Shown here: in pieces, positions 20,143 to 28,493 of the stretch
Position numbering within the stretch: position 1 is the first letter of the stretch
How the letters are laid out: each line of letters begins with the position of its first letter
Assembly: GCF_004801905.1 (NCBI RefSeq)
Contig: NZ_SSSN01000001.1
Span: 1 to 64,000 of the forward strand
From: Orlajensenia flava
GTDB lineage: Bacteria > Actinomycetota > Actinomycetes > Actinomycetales > Microbacteriaceae
Reading direction: 5' to 3'
DNA: 64,000 bases
Notes under the pieces: model-generated
What the model was told of the DNA's origin: nothing
Database searches by the model: none
What the model saw: the letters and a program-made list of their open reading frames with translations, nothing else
Made by a program: the position numbers and the translations under genes

Positions 20143-21615
20143 ATGGCCGATACCACCGAGTCCGAACTGCTGGCCGCAGCGCCGACCCAACTGTTCATCG
20201 GCGGCGAATGGGTCGATGCCGAGGGCGGCAAGACCTTCGACGTGCGCGATCCCGCGACCGGCGACGTCCTGCTCTCGATCGCGGATGCGTCGGCCGCGGA
20301 TGCGATGCGCGCGCTCGACGCTGCCGTCGCGGCGCAGGACGACTGGGCCGCAACGGCCCCTCGCGTGCGCGGCGAGATCCTCCGGAAGGCATTCGATCTT
20401 CTCCAGGAGCGCAAGGACGACGTCGCGTTGCTCATGACGCTCGAGATGGGCAAGCCGCTCGCCGAGGCGGCGGGAGAGGTCGCATACGGCGGCGAGTTCC
20501 TGCGCTGGTTCAGCGAGGAGGCCGTGCGCATCAGCGGCCGCTACGGCGTGAATCCCGAGGGCACCGGACGCATGATCGTCTCGCAGCACCCGGTCGGGCC
20601 GTGCTACTTCATCACGCCGTGGAACTTCCCGTTGGCCATGGCCACTCGCAAGATCGCCCCGGCGCTCGCCGCCGGCTGCACCGTCATCGTCAAGCCGGCC
20701 CAGCTCACGCCGCTCACGACGATGTTCGTGGTCGGGCTGCTCGAGGAGGCCGGCCTGCCGAAGGGCGTGGTCAACATCGTCACGAGCTCGTCGTCGTCCG
20801 CCGTCTCCGGTCCGATCATCGCCGATCCGAGACTGCGGAAGCTCTCGTTCACCGGATCGACGGAGGTCGGCCGCAAGCTGCTCGAGCAGGCCGCCCCGGG
20901 TGTGCTGCGCACGTCGATGGAGCTCGGCGGCAACGCGCCGTTCGTCGTCTTCGAGGACGCCGACCTCGACAAGGCCGTCGACGGAGCCATGCTCGCCAAG
21001 TTCCGCAACATCGGCCAGGCCTGCACGGCGGCCAACCGGTTCATCGTGCACGAGTCGGTGGCCGACGCGTTCGCCGAGCGCATCACCGAGAAGGTGAAGG
21101 CGATGCGCATCGGCCGCGGAACGGAGAAGGGCGTGCAGATCGGACCGCTCATCGACGAGGACGCCGTCGACAAGGCGGACGAGCTCGTGCAGGATGCCGT
21201 GAAGCGCGGTGCAACGCTCGCGACCGGCGGCAAGCGCGTGGAAGGGGTGGGCACGTTCTACGAGCCGACCGTCGTCACCGATGTCGTGCCGGGCAGCGAC
21301 ATCCTCACCACCGAGATCTTCGGACCCGTCGTGTCGATCGTGCGCTTCGCCGACGAGGACGAGGCCGTACGGATCGCCAACGACACCGAGTTCGGTCTGG
21401 TGGCCTACGTCTACACGCGCGACCTCGCCCGCGGACAGCGCATGATCGAGAGGTTGCAGACCGGCATGATGGGCCTGAACATGGGCGTCATCTCGAACGC
21501 TGCCGCCCCGTTCGGCGGCGTCAAGCAGTCGGGCATCGGGCGCGAGGGCGGCCTCGAGGGAATTCACGAGTACCTCAATGTGAAGTACACCCTCACGCCC
21601 GATCCGTTCGCCTGA
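20143..21615 (+). CDS. gabD: NAD(P)+-dependent aldehyde dehydrogenase, succinate-semialdehyde type
   Basis: A 490-aa enzyme with catalytic Cys in NIGQACTAANRF, the Glu in MELGGNAPF and the cofactor loop FTGSTEVGR. The sequence resembles succinate-semialdehyde dehydrogenases (PWNFPLAMATRKIAPALAAG). ATG 20143 has GAGGAG 8 bases upstream. It leads a three-gene operon with a thiolase and an SDR enzyme, so the true substrate may be another semialdehyde in the same pathway. Confidence 0.85.
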   Translation: MADTTESELLAAAPTQLFIGGEWVDAEGGKTFDVRDPATGDVLLSIADASAADAMRALDAAVAAQDDWAATAPRVRGEILRKAFDLLQERKDDVALLMTLEMGKPLAEAAGEVAYGGEFLRWFSEEAVRISGRYGVNPEGTGRMIVSQHPVGPCYFITPWNFPLAMATRKIAPALAAGCTVIVKPAQLTPLTTMFVVGLLEEAGLPKGVVNIVTSSSSSAVSGPIIADPRLRKLSFTGSTEVGRKLLEQAAPGVLRTSMELGGNAPFVVFEDADLDKAVDGAMLAKFRNIGQACTAANRFIVHESVADAFAERITEKVKAMRIGRGTEKGVQIGPLIDEDAVDKADELVQDAVKRGATLATGGKRVEGVGTFYEPTVVTDVVPGSDILTTEIFGPVVSIVRFADEDEAVRIANDTEFGLVAYVYTRDLARGQRMIERLQTGMMGLNMGVISNAAAPFGGVKQSGIGREGGLEGIHEYLNVKYTLTPDPFA

Positions 21616-21625
21616 GGTCGCCGCC

Positions 21626-22801
21626 ATGATGAGGGACGCCGTCATCGTCGACGTCGTGCGCACGCCGAGCGGCCGCGGCAAGCCCGGCGGAATGCTGTCC
21701 GGCGTTCACCCGGTCGACCTGCTAGCCGGCGTCCTGGCGACGCTCGTCGAACGCAACGGCATCGACCCCGCGCAGGTCGACGACGTCATCGGCGGGTGCG
21801 TCAGCCAGATCGGCGAGCAGAGCTACAACGTCGTGCGGAACGCCGTGCTGTCGGCCGGCTTCCCGCACAGCGTCCCCGCCACCACCATCGACCGGCAGTG
21901 CGGCTCGAGCCAGCAGGCCGCGACGTTCGCTGCTCAGGGCGTGCTCGCGGGTGCCTACGACATCGTGATCGCGTGCGGCGTCGAGTCGATGAGCCGCGTC
22001 CCGCTCGGCTCGTCGCTCGCAGGGGCGTCGCCCTCCGGCGAGCGCATGCACGAGCGCTATCCCGACGGCTTGGTGAGCCAGGGCGTGTCGGCTGAGCTGA
22101 TCGCTGCGCGCCACCAGCTCTCGCGAGAGGCTCTCGACGCGTTCGCCGCCGAGTCGCATCGGCGTGCAACGGCGGCGGAGGCATCCGGCGCCTTCTCCCG
22201 CGAGGTGATCGCCGTCCCGGGAGTCGACGGCCTCGTCGACGAGACGGTGCGCGCGTCGACCACCGCGGAGGGGCTCGCCGGCCTCACGCCCGCCTTCCGC
22301 ACCGACGCGCTGGCGGAGCGCTTTCCCGAGATCGACTGGCGAATCACGCCCGGCAACTCCTCTCCGCTGACGGATGGCGCATCCGCCGCCCTCATCATGA
22401 GCGCGGCGCGGGCCGATGCCCTCGGGCTCACGCCGCGAGCGCGCTTCTCGTCCTTCGCCGTGACCGGAAGCGACCCCGTGATGATGCTGACCGGCGTCGT
22501 GCCGGCGACCCGTCGCATCCTCACGCGAGCCGGCATGCGCATCGAGGAGATCGACGCCTACGAGGTCAACGAGGCGTTCGCATCCGTTCCGTTGTACTGG
22601 CTCGCTGAGACCGGAGCAGATCCCGCCCGGCTGAACCCGCGGGGAGGAGCCATCGCCCTCGGGCATGCGCTCGGATCGAGCGGCACGCGCCTGCTGGCCA
22701 CGCTGGTGTGCGAACTCGAGGACTCCGGCGGCCGGTACGGGCTGCAGGTCATGTGCGAGGGCGGCGGAATGGCCAATGCCACGATCATCGAGAGGATGTA
22801 G
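21626..22801 (+). CDS. Thiolase (acetyl-CoA C-acyltransferase)
   Basis: A 391-aa thiolase with nucleophile Cys in DRQCGSSQQA, NEAFASVP, GHALGSSGTR (catalytic His) and the second Cys in MCEGGGMANA. All three catalytic positions are kept, so it should be active in thiolysis or condensation of acyl-CoA. It follows gabD by 10 bases and precedes the SDR gene by 2 bases, which suggests a beta-oxidation-like segment. Confidence 0.88.
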   Translation: MMRDAVIVDVVRTPSGRGKPGGMLSGVHPVDLLAGVLATLVERNGIDPAQVDDVIGGCVSQIGEQSYNVVRNAVLSAGFPHSVPATTIDRQCGSSQQAATFAAQGVLAGAYDIVIACGVESMSRVPLGSSLAGASPSGERMHERYPDGLVSQGVSAELIAARHQLSREALDAFAAESHRRATAAEASGAFSREVIAVPGVDGLVDETVRASTTAEGLAGLTPAFRTDALAERFPEIDWRITPGNSSPLTDGASAALIMSAARADALGLTPRARFSSFAVTGSDPVMMLTGVVPATRRILTRAGMRIEEIDAYEVNEAFASVPLYWLAETGADPARLNPRGGAIALGHALGSSGTRLLATLVCELEDSGGRYGLQVMCEGGGMANATIIERM

Positions 22802-22803
22802 AG

Positions 22804-23589
22804 ATGCGGATCGACGGATGCTCAGCCATCGTGACGGGAGGCGCCTCGGGACTCGGGCGCGGCACGGCGGAGGTGCTCATCGCGGCGGGAGCACGGGTCG
22901 TCATCGTCGACCTGCCGTCGTCGCCGGGGGCGGCGGTCGCCGACGAGATCGGGGCGGTCTTCGCTCCTGCCGATGTGACGGATGAGGCGCAGGTGCGCGA
23001 GGCGGTCGAAGCGGCCGTCGCACTCGCGCCGCTCCGCATCACCGTCAACTGCGCGGGCATCGCCACGGCGTCGCGCACGGTCGGGAGGGAGGGTCCGCAT
23101 CCGCTCGACCTGTTCGAACGCACCCTCCGCATCAACGTCGTCGGCACATTCAACGTCGCCCGCCTGGCCGCCGCCGCGATGGCCGCGAACGAGCCGACGG
23201 ATGCCGAAAGCCTCCCGGGCATCCCCGCGACGGCGGAGCGCGGCGTCATCGTCAACACCGCCTCCGTCGCGGCGTTCGACGGTCAGATCGGCCAAGCCGC
23301 CTACTCCGCGTCCAAGGGTGCCGTTGCGGCGATGACCCTGCCGCTCGCGCGGGACCTGTCGAAGCTGCTCATCCGCGTCGCCACGATCGCCCCCGGCATC
23401 ATGCAGACGCCGATGATGGCCGGGATGCCCGAAGACGTGCAGCGAGCGCTGGAGGAGTCGATCCCGCACCCCTCCCGCATGGGCACGCCCGCGGAGTACG
23501 CCGCTCTCGCCCGGCACATCATCGAGAATCCGCTGCTCAACGGAGAGACCATCCGCTTGGACGGAGCGATCAGGATGGCGCCGAAGTAG
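22804..23589 (+). CDS. SDR 3-hydroxyacyl-CoA dehydrogenase-like enzyme
   Basis: A 261-aa short-chain dehydrogenase: cofactor motif TGGASGLGRGT, NCAGIA, and catalytic Tyr/Lys in AAYSASKGAV. The fold and the C-terminus LNGETIRLDGAIRMAPK resemble type-10 17-beta-HSD/3-hydroxyacyl-CoA dehydrogenases. ATG 22804 follows GTAGAG. With thiolase and semialdehyde dehydrogenase it would form a short acyl-CoA catabolic route. Its 3' end overlaps the convergent membrane-protein gene by 20 bases. Confidence 0.82.
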   Translation: MRIDGCSAIVTGGASGLGRGTAEVLIAAGARVVIVDLPSSPGAAVADEIGAVFAPADVTDEAQVREAVEAAVALAPLRITVNCAGIATASRTVGREGPHPLDLFERTLRINVVGTFNVARLAAAAMAANEPTDAESLPGIPATAERGVIVNTASVAAFDGQIGQAAYSASKGAVAAMTLPLARDLSKLLIRVATIAPGIMQTPMMAGMPEDVQRALEESIPHPSRMGTPAEYAALARHIIENPLLNGETIRLDGAIRMAPK

Positions 23590-24541
23590 CCCGCGCGGCC
23601 CGTCGGGCCCTGAGGAATCCGTCGACGCAGTTCCAGCCGCAGACCACGACGATGACAACGGATGAGATCACGAGCGTCGGGACGACCCACGGTTGCGTCG
23701 CCGCATCGAGCTGCCATCCGGCGGCGTCCGCGAAGGCCGGGTTGACCAGCTCGGTGCGCTGCGTCAGCAGCACGATCGCGGGGACGGCGAACGCCAGGTT
23801 GAGGATGACGTTGATGCTCGCCATCGTCGTCGTCCAGCCCCGCCGGTAGACCACGAGGGCGAACGCGCTCCACGCGACGGCCAGGACGATCGACCACGTC
23901 AGGATGAATCCCCACAGGCTCGGGTTCAGGAAGGGGATGCCCGATCCGTCGTCCGTACGGAACAGGGTGCCCTGCTGCTGCCAGATGAGGGCGCCGATGG
24001 CGAGCACGGCGAACACCACGGTGCCGATGAGCTCGCCGACCTCTTCGCGCGGACGCGAGGGCAGGTCGGGGAGGCGGTCGGGGGACCAGGAGCCGAAGTC
24101 GGGCTGGCGCGATGCGGGCAGCCGGTCGATGACGGCGAAGAGCAGCGTGGGCCAGAAGCCGAGGTGCACCGCTGCGTTCACGGAAACGGCGATCGCCGCC
24201 CCCAGCGCTCCGCCGAACGACGGGGCGACGAACACCTGCACGGCGAGGTTCGCGACGAACACGATGGGCAACACGATCGTGTACAGGACCTTGAGCAGCC
24301 GGATGTAGACGAGGTAGGTGCGCGGACCGATCAGAGCCAGCGGTCGGTCGAGGTAGGTCGCGGCGAGCCGTTCGGGGTCGCCGAGCTCGAGAAGAGCCTC
24401 GCGCTCGGGATCGCCGGCGTTGGCGTGCGCGTCCGTCGCATCGGTGACGAGCGCGCGCACCTCCCGGTCGAGTTCTCGCCGCTGCTTCTCGGGTGCGGTG
24501 CGGACGACGGCCCAGACGTAGCGGTCGGTGAGAGTGGTCAT
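23570..24541 (-). CDS. Membrane protein with permease-prefix-like N-terminus, PadR partner
   Basis: 323 aa. The cytosolic first 85 residues (RYVWAVVRTAPEKQRRELD, ALLELGDPERLA) look like the permease-prefix/DUF1700 type domain; about six TM helices follow. Genes of this kind are usually paired with a PadR repressor, as here: its ATG overlaps the PadR stop (ATGA). Transport is not shown; it may be a sensor or stress membrane protein. The 3' end runs 20 bases into the SDR gene on the other strand. Confidence 0.75.
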   Translation of the reverse strand: MTTLTDRYVWAVVRTAPEKQRRELDREVRALVTDATDAHANAGDPEREALLELGDPERLAATYLDRPLALIGPRTYLVYIRLLKVLYTIVLPIVFVANLAVQVFVAPSFGGALGAAIAVSVNAAVHLGFWPTLLFAVIDRLPASRQPDFGSWSPDRLPDLPSRPREEVGELIGTVVFAVLAIGALIWQQQGTLFRTDDGSGIPFLNPSLWGFILTWSIVLAVAWSAFALVVYRRGWTTTMASINVILNLAFAVPAIVLLTQRTELVNPAFADAAGWQLDAATQPWVVPTLVISSVVIVVVCGWNCVDGFLRARRAARATSAPS

Positions 24542-24879
24542 GATCGGTCTCCTCGGACGAGGCTCGTGACGGAGGCGTCGAGACGTTTCCAGTCCTCGAC
24601 GAGGTCGGCGGCGAGCAGCTCGCCCGCCCCGCTGGTGCAGTAGAACTTGCGAGGCCGCGCCTCGTCGGTGTTCCACTCGCTCGTGAGATGGCCCTGCGCC
24701 TCCAGGCGACGCAAGAGAGGGTAGAGCGTGTTGGCATCCGTCACGAAGCCGAGGGCGTCGAGGCGGGTCAGCAGCGAGTATCCGTAGTCGGGCGTCCGCA
24801 GCTGCAGCAGGCACGCGAGCACGACGGTTCCTCGACGCAGCTCCTGAAGGTGCCCGGCTGAGGCGTCGTCCCGATCCAT
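24538..24879 (-). CDS. PadR-family transcriptional repressor
   Basis: A 113-aa winged-helix regulator: RRGTVVLACLLQLRTPDYGYSL, then TLYPLLRRLEAQGHLTSEW and KFYCTS, the PadR pattern; short C-terminal dimerisation helix. It overlaps its membrane-protein partner by 4 bases. A TCACAC-N6-GTGTGA palindrome lies over its own -10 region, so it should repress itself and the partner. Confidence 0.88.
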   Translation of the reverse strand: MDRDDASAGHLQELRRGTVVLACLLQLRTPDYGYSLLTRLDALGFVTDANTLYPLLRRLEAQGHLTSEWNTDEARPRKFYCTSGAGELLAADLVEDWKRLDASVTSLVRGDRS

Positions 24880-24915
24880 GTGTCACACCATACTGTGTGA
24901 TACACACTAATGCAA
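24880..24915 (-). promoter_or_regulatory. padR promoter with palindromic operator, leaderless
   Basis: On the minus strand: -35 TTGCAT (24915-24910), a 17-base spacer, -10 TATGGT (24892-24887), then only 7 bases to the ATG at 24879. The perfect palindrome TCACAC-CATACT-GTGTGA (24883-24900) overlaps the -10 and part of the spacer, a good autorepression site for the PadR protein. Confidence 0.7.
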
Positions 24916-24925
24916 CGGACAAGCC

Positions 24926-26389
24926 TCACGGTGTGGCGTGGGCCTCCAGGAATTCGTAGACCGAGGCGTCGTCAACTCCCGGGAAGGTTCCCGATGGCAG
25001 AGGGGAGAGGATCTGGGCATGCAGGCGAGCGCTGGGCCACGCCTGCCCTGCCCAGCGTTCGGCGAGCCCGGCCGGAGCACGTCGACAGCAGGACTCGTCG
25101 GGGCACCGCGACTCCGCCCGCACGGTGGTCTCCCGTCCGCGGAACCACTTGGCATCCGCGAACGGCACGCCGACCGTGATGGAGTACTCGCCCGACCCGG
25201 ATGCGCGCTGTGCAGCGTCGGCACGACCGGTCTGCGTGGCGCACCAGAACGTGCCGGCCGGGGTGTCGGTGTACTGGTAGAACTCGGTCGTGCGATTGGT
25301 GTGGGTGAAGGCGCTGCGCGCGCTCCACTCCTTGCACACCCACTGGCCCTCGATGGAGCCGGTGACGTCGGTGGGCAACGGGATGCCGTCGTTCTCGTAG
25401 CCCTTGAGCAGGGCGCCATCGCCGCTCACGCGCAGGAAGTGCATGCGCATGTCGAGATGCACGGTCGCCAGGTTGGTGAACCGGAGCGCGGCTGCCTCGT
25501 GGGTCACGCCGAACGCGTCGCGGAAGTCCTCCACGGCAAGGCGCTTGTCCTTCTTCGCAGCGGACAGGAAGGCGACGGATGCCTCGAGCGGCATGAGCGC
25601 GCAGGCGGCGAAGTAGTTGATCTCCAACCGCTGCTGCAGGAACTCGGCGTAGCTCGCGGGTCGCTCGTGGCCGAGGAGACGGTGGGCCATCGCCTGTAGA
25701 GCCATCGAGCGAAGACCATGGCCCCCGGGGATCGACGCAGGAGGCAGGTAGATGCGGCCGTTGGCGATGTCGGTGATGGAGCGGGTGGAGTCGGGCAGGT
25801 CGTTCACGTAGAGCAGTTGGAAGCCCAACTGCTCCGCCATCACGCTCACCTCCCGGTGGGTGAGGGCGCCACTGCGGTGTCCGGCGGACCGCACCTGCTG
25901 CTCGGCGAGCCGCTCGATCTCGGGGAGGTAGTTGTCGCGCTCGCGCATCCGTTCCCGCAGCTCCGTGTTGGCCCGGCGCGCCTCCTCGGGCGTGGCGATC
26001 GCCTCGGAGGCGCGGCGCTGCAGCTCGCGGTGCAGCCCGATCACCGCGGCGAGGGCCTCGTCGGGCATGCCGCGCCCGGGCCTCACGGCCGGCAGCCCCA
26101 GCGAGGCGTACAACGGCGATCGCTGAGCCGCGGCGAACTCGAGCTCGAGGGCGGCCCGCGGGTTGGGCGGTTCGGCGGCAAGCAGCGTCGCCAGCTCGAC
26201 CTCGAGCGCTCCGGCGATCGCCTGGAGCGTTCCGACGCGCGCCTCGCGCTTGCCGTTCTCGATGAGGGAGAGCTGGCTGCCGGCCAAGCCGACGCGCTCG
26301 CCGAGCTGGTCCAGGGTGAGGCCGCGCTCCCCGCGGAAGTGGCGGATGCGGTGTCCGAGGGTCGCCAGTTCGGAGGTGCGAGGCGTCAT
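24926..26389 (-). CDS. RamB/PrpR-like transcriptional regulator
   Basis: 487 aa. N-terminal XRE helix-turn-helix (residues about 11-66; [27 protein letters not shown]), a middle IrrE-like domain ([13 protein letters not shown] in the place of the usual HEXXH segment), and a C-terminal DUF2083 region with several cysteines (VCKEW, FWCATQ, CPDESCC). This layout is that of RamB and PrpR, regulators of acetate/propionate and gluconeogenic genes in Actinobacteria, where cysteines of this region bind a 4Fe-4S cluster in mycobacterial PrpR. Divergent from pckG across a shared operator, which fits such a role. Confidence 0.85.
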   Translation of the reverse strand: MTPRTSELATLGHRIRHFRGERGLTLDQLGERVGLAGSQLSLIENGKREARVGTLQAIAGALEVELATLLAAEPPNPRAALELEFAAAQRSPLYASLGLPAVRPGRGMPDEALAAVIGLHRELQRRASEAIATPEEARRANTELRERMRERDNYLPEIERLAEQQVRSAGHRSGALTHREVSVMAEQLGFQLLYVNDLPDSTRSITDIANGRIYLPPASIPGGHGLRSMALQAMAHRLLGHERPASYAEFLQQRLEINYFAACALMPLEASVAFLSAAKKDKRLAVEDFRDAFGVTHEAAALRFTNLATVHLDMRMHFLRVSGDGALLKGYENDGIPLPTDVTGSIEGQWVCKEWSARSAFTHTNRTTEFYQYTDTPAGTFWCATQTGRADAAQRASGSGEYSITVGVPFADAKWFRGRETTVRAESRCPDESCCRRAPAGLAERWAGQAWPSARLHAQILSPLPSGTFPGVDDASVYEFLEAHATP

Positions 26390-26392
26390 GAA

Positions 26393-26421
26393 TTGACAAT
26401 ACCGAAACTTCGGCGATTCTT
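26393..26421 (+). promoter_or_regulatory. Overlapping divergent promoters of ramB-like gene and pckG with a palindrome
   Basis: For pckG: -35 TTGACA (26393-26398) and a -10-like GATTCT (26415-26420). For the regulator (minus strand): -10 TATTGT (26401-26396), which ends 6 bases before its ATG at 26389. A perfect palindrome CCGAA-AC-TTCGG (26402-26413) sits between, so one bound protein could block both promoters. A second half-like site CCGAAAGTCTCG occurs at 26448. Confidence 0.65.
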
Positions 26422-26494
26422 AACGGGTGACCGGGCTGCTGCCGCCGCCGAAAGTCTCGCAGGCTTAAGGGGAACCGGCGACAGAAAGGCCACC

Positions 26495-28360
26495 ATGACC
26501 ATCTCGGAGACCCCCACCGGCACAGCATCCACCGGATCCTCTCGCTCGGATGCGAGCGGTACGAGCGATCGCGGCCTGCGCTCCTGGGTGGCCGACATCG
26601 CGGCGATCACGATGCCCGACGACATCGTCTGGTGCGACGGGTCGCTCCGCGAGGCTGACCGGCTCACTCGTCTCCTGGTCGCCGAGGGCAAGCTCATCAG
26701 GCTCAACCCCGAGTGGCGGCCGAACAGCTACCTCGCCCGCACGGATGCCGGTGACGTGGCGCGCGTCGAGGACCGCACGTTCATCTGCTCCACCTACGAG
26801 GAGGACGCCGGACCCACCAACAACTGGCGCGACCCGCGGGAGATGCGGGCTGAGCTCACCGATGTGTTCACTGGTTCGATGCGGGGACGCACGATGTACG
26901 TCGTGCCGTTCTCGATGGGCCCGATCGGCGGCCCCATCTCGCAGCTCGGCGTGGAGATCACCGATTCGCCGTACGTCGTTCTCTCGATGGGGGTCATGAC
27001 CCGCATGGGCGATCGCGTGTACCGGCAGATCGAGGCGGGCGAGCCGTGGGTGCGCACTGTGCACAGCGTTGGCTACCCCCTGCGCGACGATCGCGGATTC
27101 CGTCGTGACGACGCCGACTGGCCCTGCAACGAGGACAAGTACATCGTGCAGTTCCCCGACTCGCGCGAGGTCTGGTCGTTCGGCTCGGGATACGGCGGCA
27201 ACGCCTTGCTGGCCAAGAAGTGCTTCGCGCTGCGAATCGCGTCGGTGATGGCTCGAGACGAGGGCTGGATGGCGGAGCACATGCTGCTCATCAAGGTGAC
27301 GTCGCCCGAGGGTCGCAGCTACCACATCGCTGCGGCGTTCCCGTCGGCGTGCGGCAAGACCAACCTGGCGATGCTGCGTCCGTCGCTGCCGGGCTGGCAG
27401 GTCGAGACCATCGGCGACGACATCGCCTGGATGCGTCCCGGTGACGACGGCCGGCTCTACGCGATCAACCCCGAGGCGGGCTTCTTCGGCGTCGCTCCCG
27501 GAACGGGCGAGTCGACCAACCCCACCGCCGTGCAGACGCTGTGGGGCAACACCATCTTCACGAACGTGGCGCTGCGCGATGACGGCGACGTCTGGTGGGA
27601 GGGCCTGACGGATGCGCCCCCGGCGCACCTCATCGATTGGGAGGGGCGGGACTGGACGCCCGGCTCCGGACGACCGGCAGCACATCCCAACTCCCGGTTC
27701 ACGGTCGGGGCGGCCCAGTGCCCGTCGATGGCGGACGACTGGGAGGAGTTCGGCGGGGTGCCCGTCGACGCCATCCTGTTCGGAGGGCGACGGGCCACCA
27801 ACGTTCCGCTGGTCGCCCAGGCCCGCTCGTGGAAGCACGGCGTCTTCATGGGGGCGACCATCTCGTCCGAGCAGACCGCTGCGGCCGAGGGGACCGTCGG
27901 GGAGCTGCGGCGCGATCCGTTCGCCATGCTGCCGTTCTGCGGCTACAACATGGCCGACTACTGGGCGCACTGGGTCAGGATGGGTCGCACGCTCGGCGAG
28001 AACGCCCCGGCGATCTTCCAGGTGAACTGGTTCCGCAAGGGCGACGACGGCTCATTCCTGTGGCCCGGGTTCAGCGAGAACGCGCGGGTGATCGAGTGGA
28101 TCGTGCGCCGGCTCGAGGGTGCTGCGGATGCAGATCTCACTCCCATCGGGCTGCTCCCGGCCGCCGGGTCGCTGGACGTCGAGGGTCTCGACCTGACGGA
28201 TGAGGCGCTCGAGCAGCTGTTCGAGGTCGACGTGACCTCGTGGCTCGAGGAGTGCCGGATGACGGAGGAGTACTTCGAGCTCTTCGGCTCCCGGGTGCCC
28301 GCCGCACTGCGCTCGGAACTGGCGAGCATCCGCTACCACCTGGCGCAGCAGGAGGCCTGA
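26495..28360 (+). CDS. pckG: Phosphoenolpyruvate carboxykinase (GTP)
   Basis: A 621-aa enzyme for oxaloacetate to PEP, the first step of gluconeogenesis, GTP dependent. Family marks: [13 protein letters not shown] (P-loop with reactive Cys), SYGG-like [21 protein letters not shown], and [19 protein letters not shown] 26495 is chosen (GAAAGG upstream); the frame stays open further upstream only because of high GC. Control by the divergent RamB-like regulator is likely. Confidence 0.96.
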   Translation: MTISETPTGTASTGSSRSDASGTSDRGLRSWVADIAAITMPDDIVWCDGSLREADRLTRLLVAEGKLIRLNPEWRPNSYLARTDAGDVARVEDRTFICSTYEEDAGPTNNWRDPREMRAELTDVFTGSMRGRTMYVVPFSMGPIGGPISQLGVEITDSPYVVLSMGVMTRMGDRVYRQIEAGEPWVRTVHSVGYPLRDDRGFRRDDADWPCNEDKYIVQFPDSREVWSFGSGYGGNALLAKKCFALRIASVMARDEGWMAEHMLLIKVTSPEGRSYHIAAAFPSACGKTNLAMLRPSLPGWQVETIGDDIAWMRPGDDGRLYAINPEAGFFGVAPGTGESTNPTAVQTLWGNTIFTNVALRDDGDVWWEGLTDAPPAHLIDWEGRDWTPGSGRPAAHPNSRFTVGAAQCPSMADDWEEFGGVPVDAILFGGRRATNVPLVAQARSWKHGVFMGATISSEQTAAAEGTVGELRRDPFAMLPFCGYNMADYWAHWVRMGRTLGENAPAIFQVNWFRKGDDGSFLWPGFSENARVIEWIVRRLEGAADADLTPIGLLPAAGSLDVEGLDLTDEALEQLFEVDVTSWLEECRMTEEYFELFGSRVPAALRSELASIRYHLAQQEA

Positions 28361-28399
28361 GCCCGCACGGTGGCCCGTGCGCTCGTTGCGCTGCTCGAT

Positions 28400-28437
28400 C
28401 GGACGGATGCTGCTGCCGAGGCGTCGGCATCCGTCCG
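28400..28437. terminator. Hairpin between convergent pckG and ABC exporter genes
   Basis: CGGACGGATGC (28400-28410) pairs perfectly with GCATCCGTCCG (28427-28437), an 11-bp stem with a 16-base loop. There is no strong T-tract, but its place between two convergent genes suggests a bidirectional terminator. The stem is built from the over-represented octamer ACGGATGC and its complement. Confidence 0.6.
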
Positions 28438-28493
28438 TTCAAGCAGCGTGAGCCGCGGCGTCGTGGCGAGTGCGCTCGCCTGGACGGTACGGC

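Noticed and set aside
24958-25000. Another copy of the GTCAACTC repeat near 24970
   Set aside because: Only CGTCAACTCCCGGGA is shared, there is no hairpin partner, and it lies in coding sequence of the RamB-like gene.
25718-26494. N-terminal 259-residue extension of PEP carboxykinase
   Set aside because: The open frame is antisense to the RamB-like gene and family members start at the ATG 26495 region.
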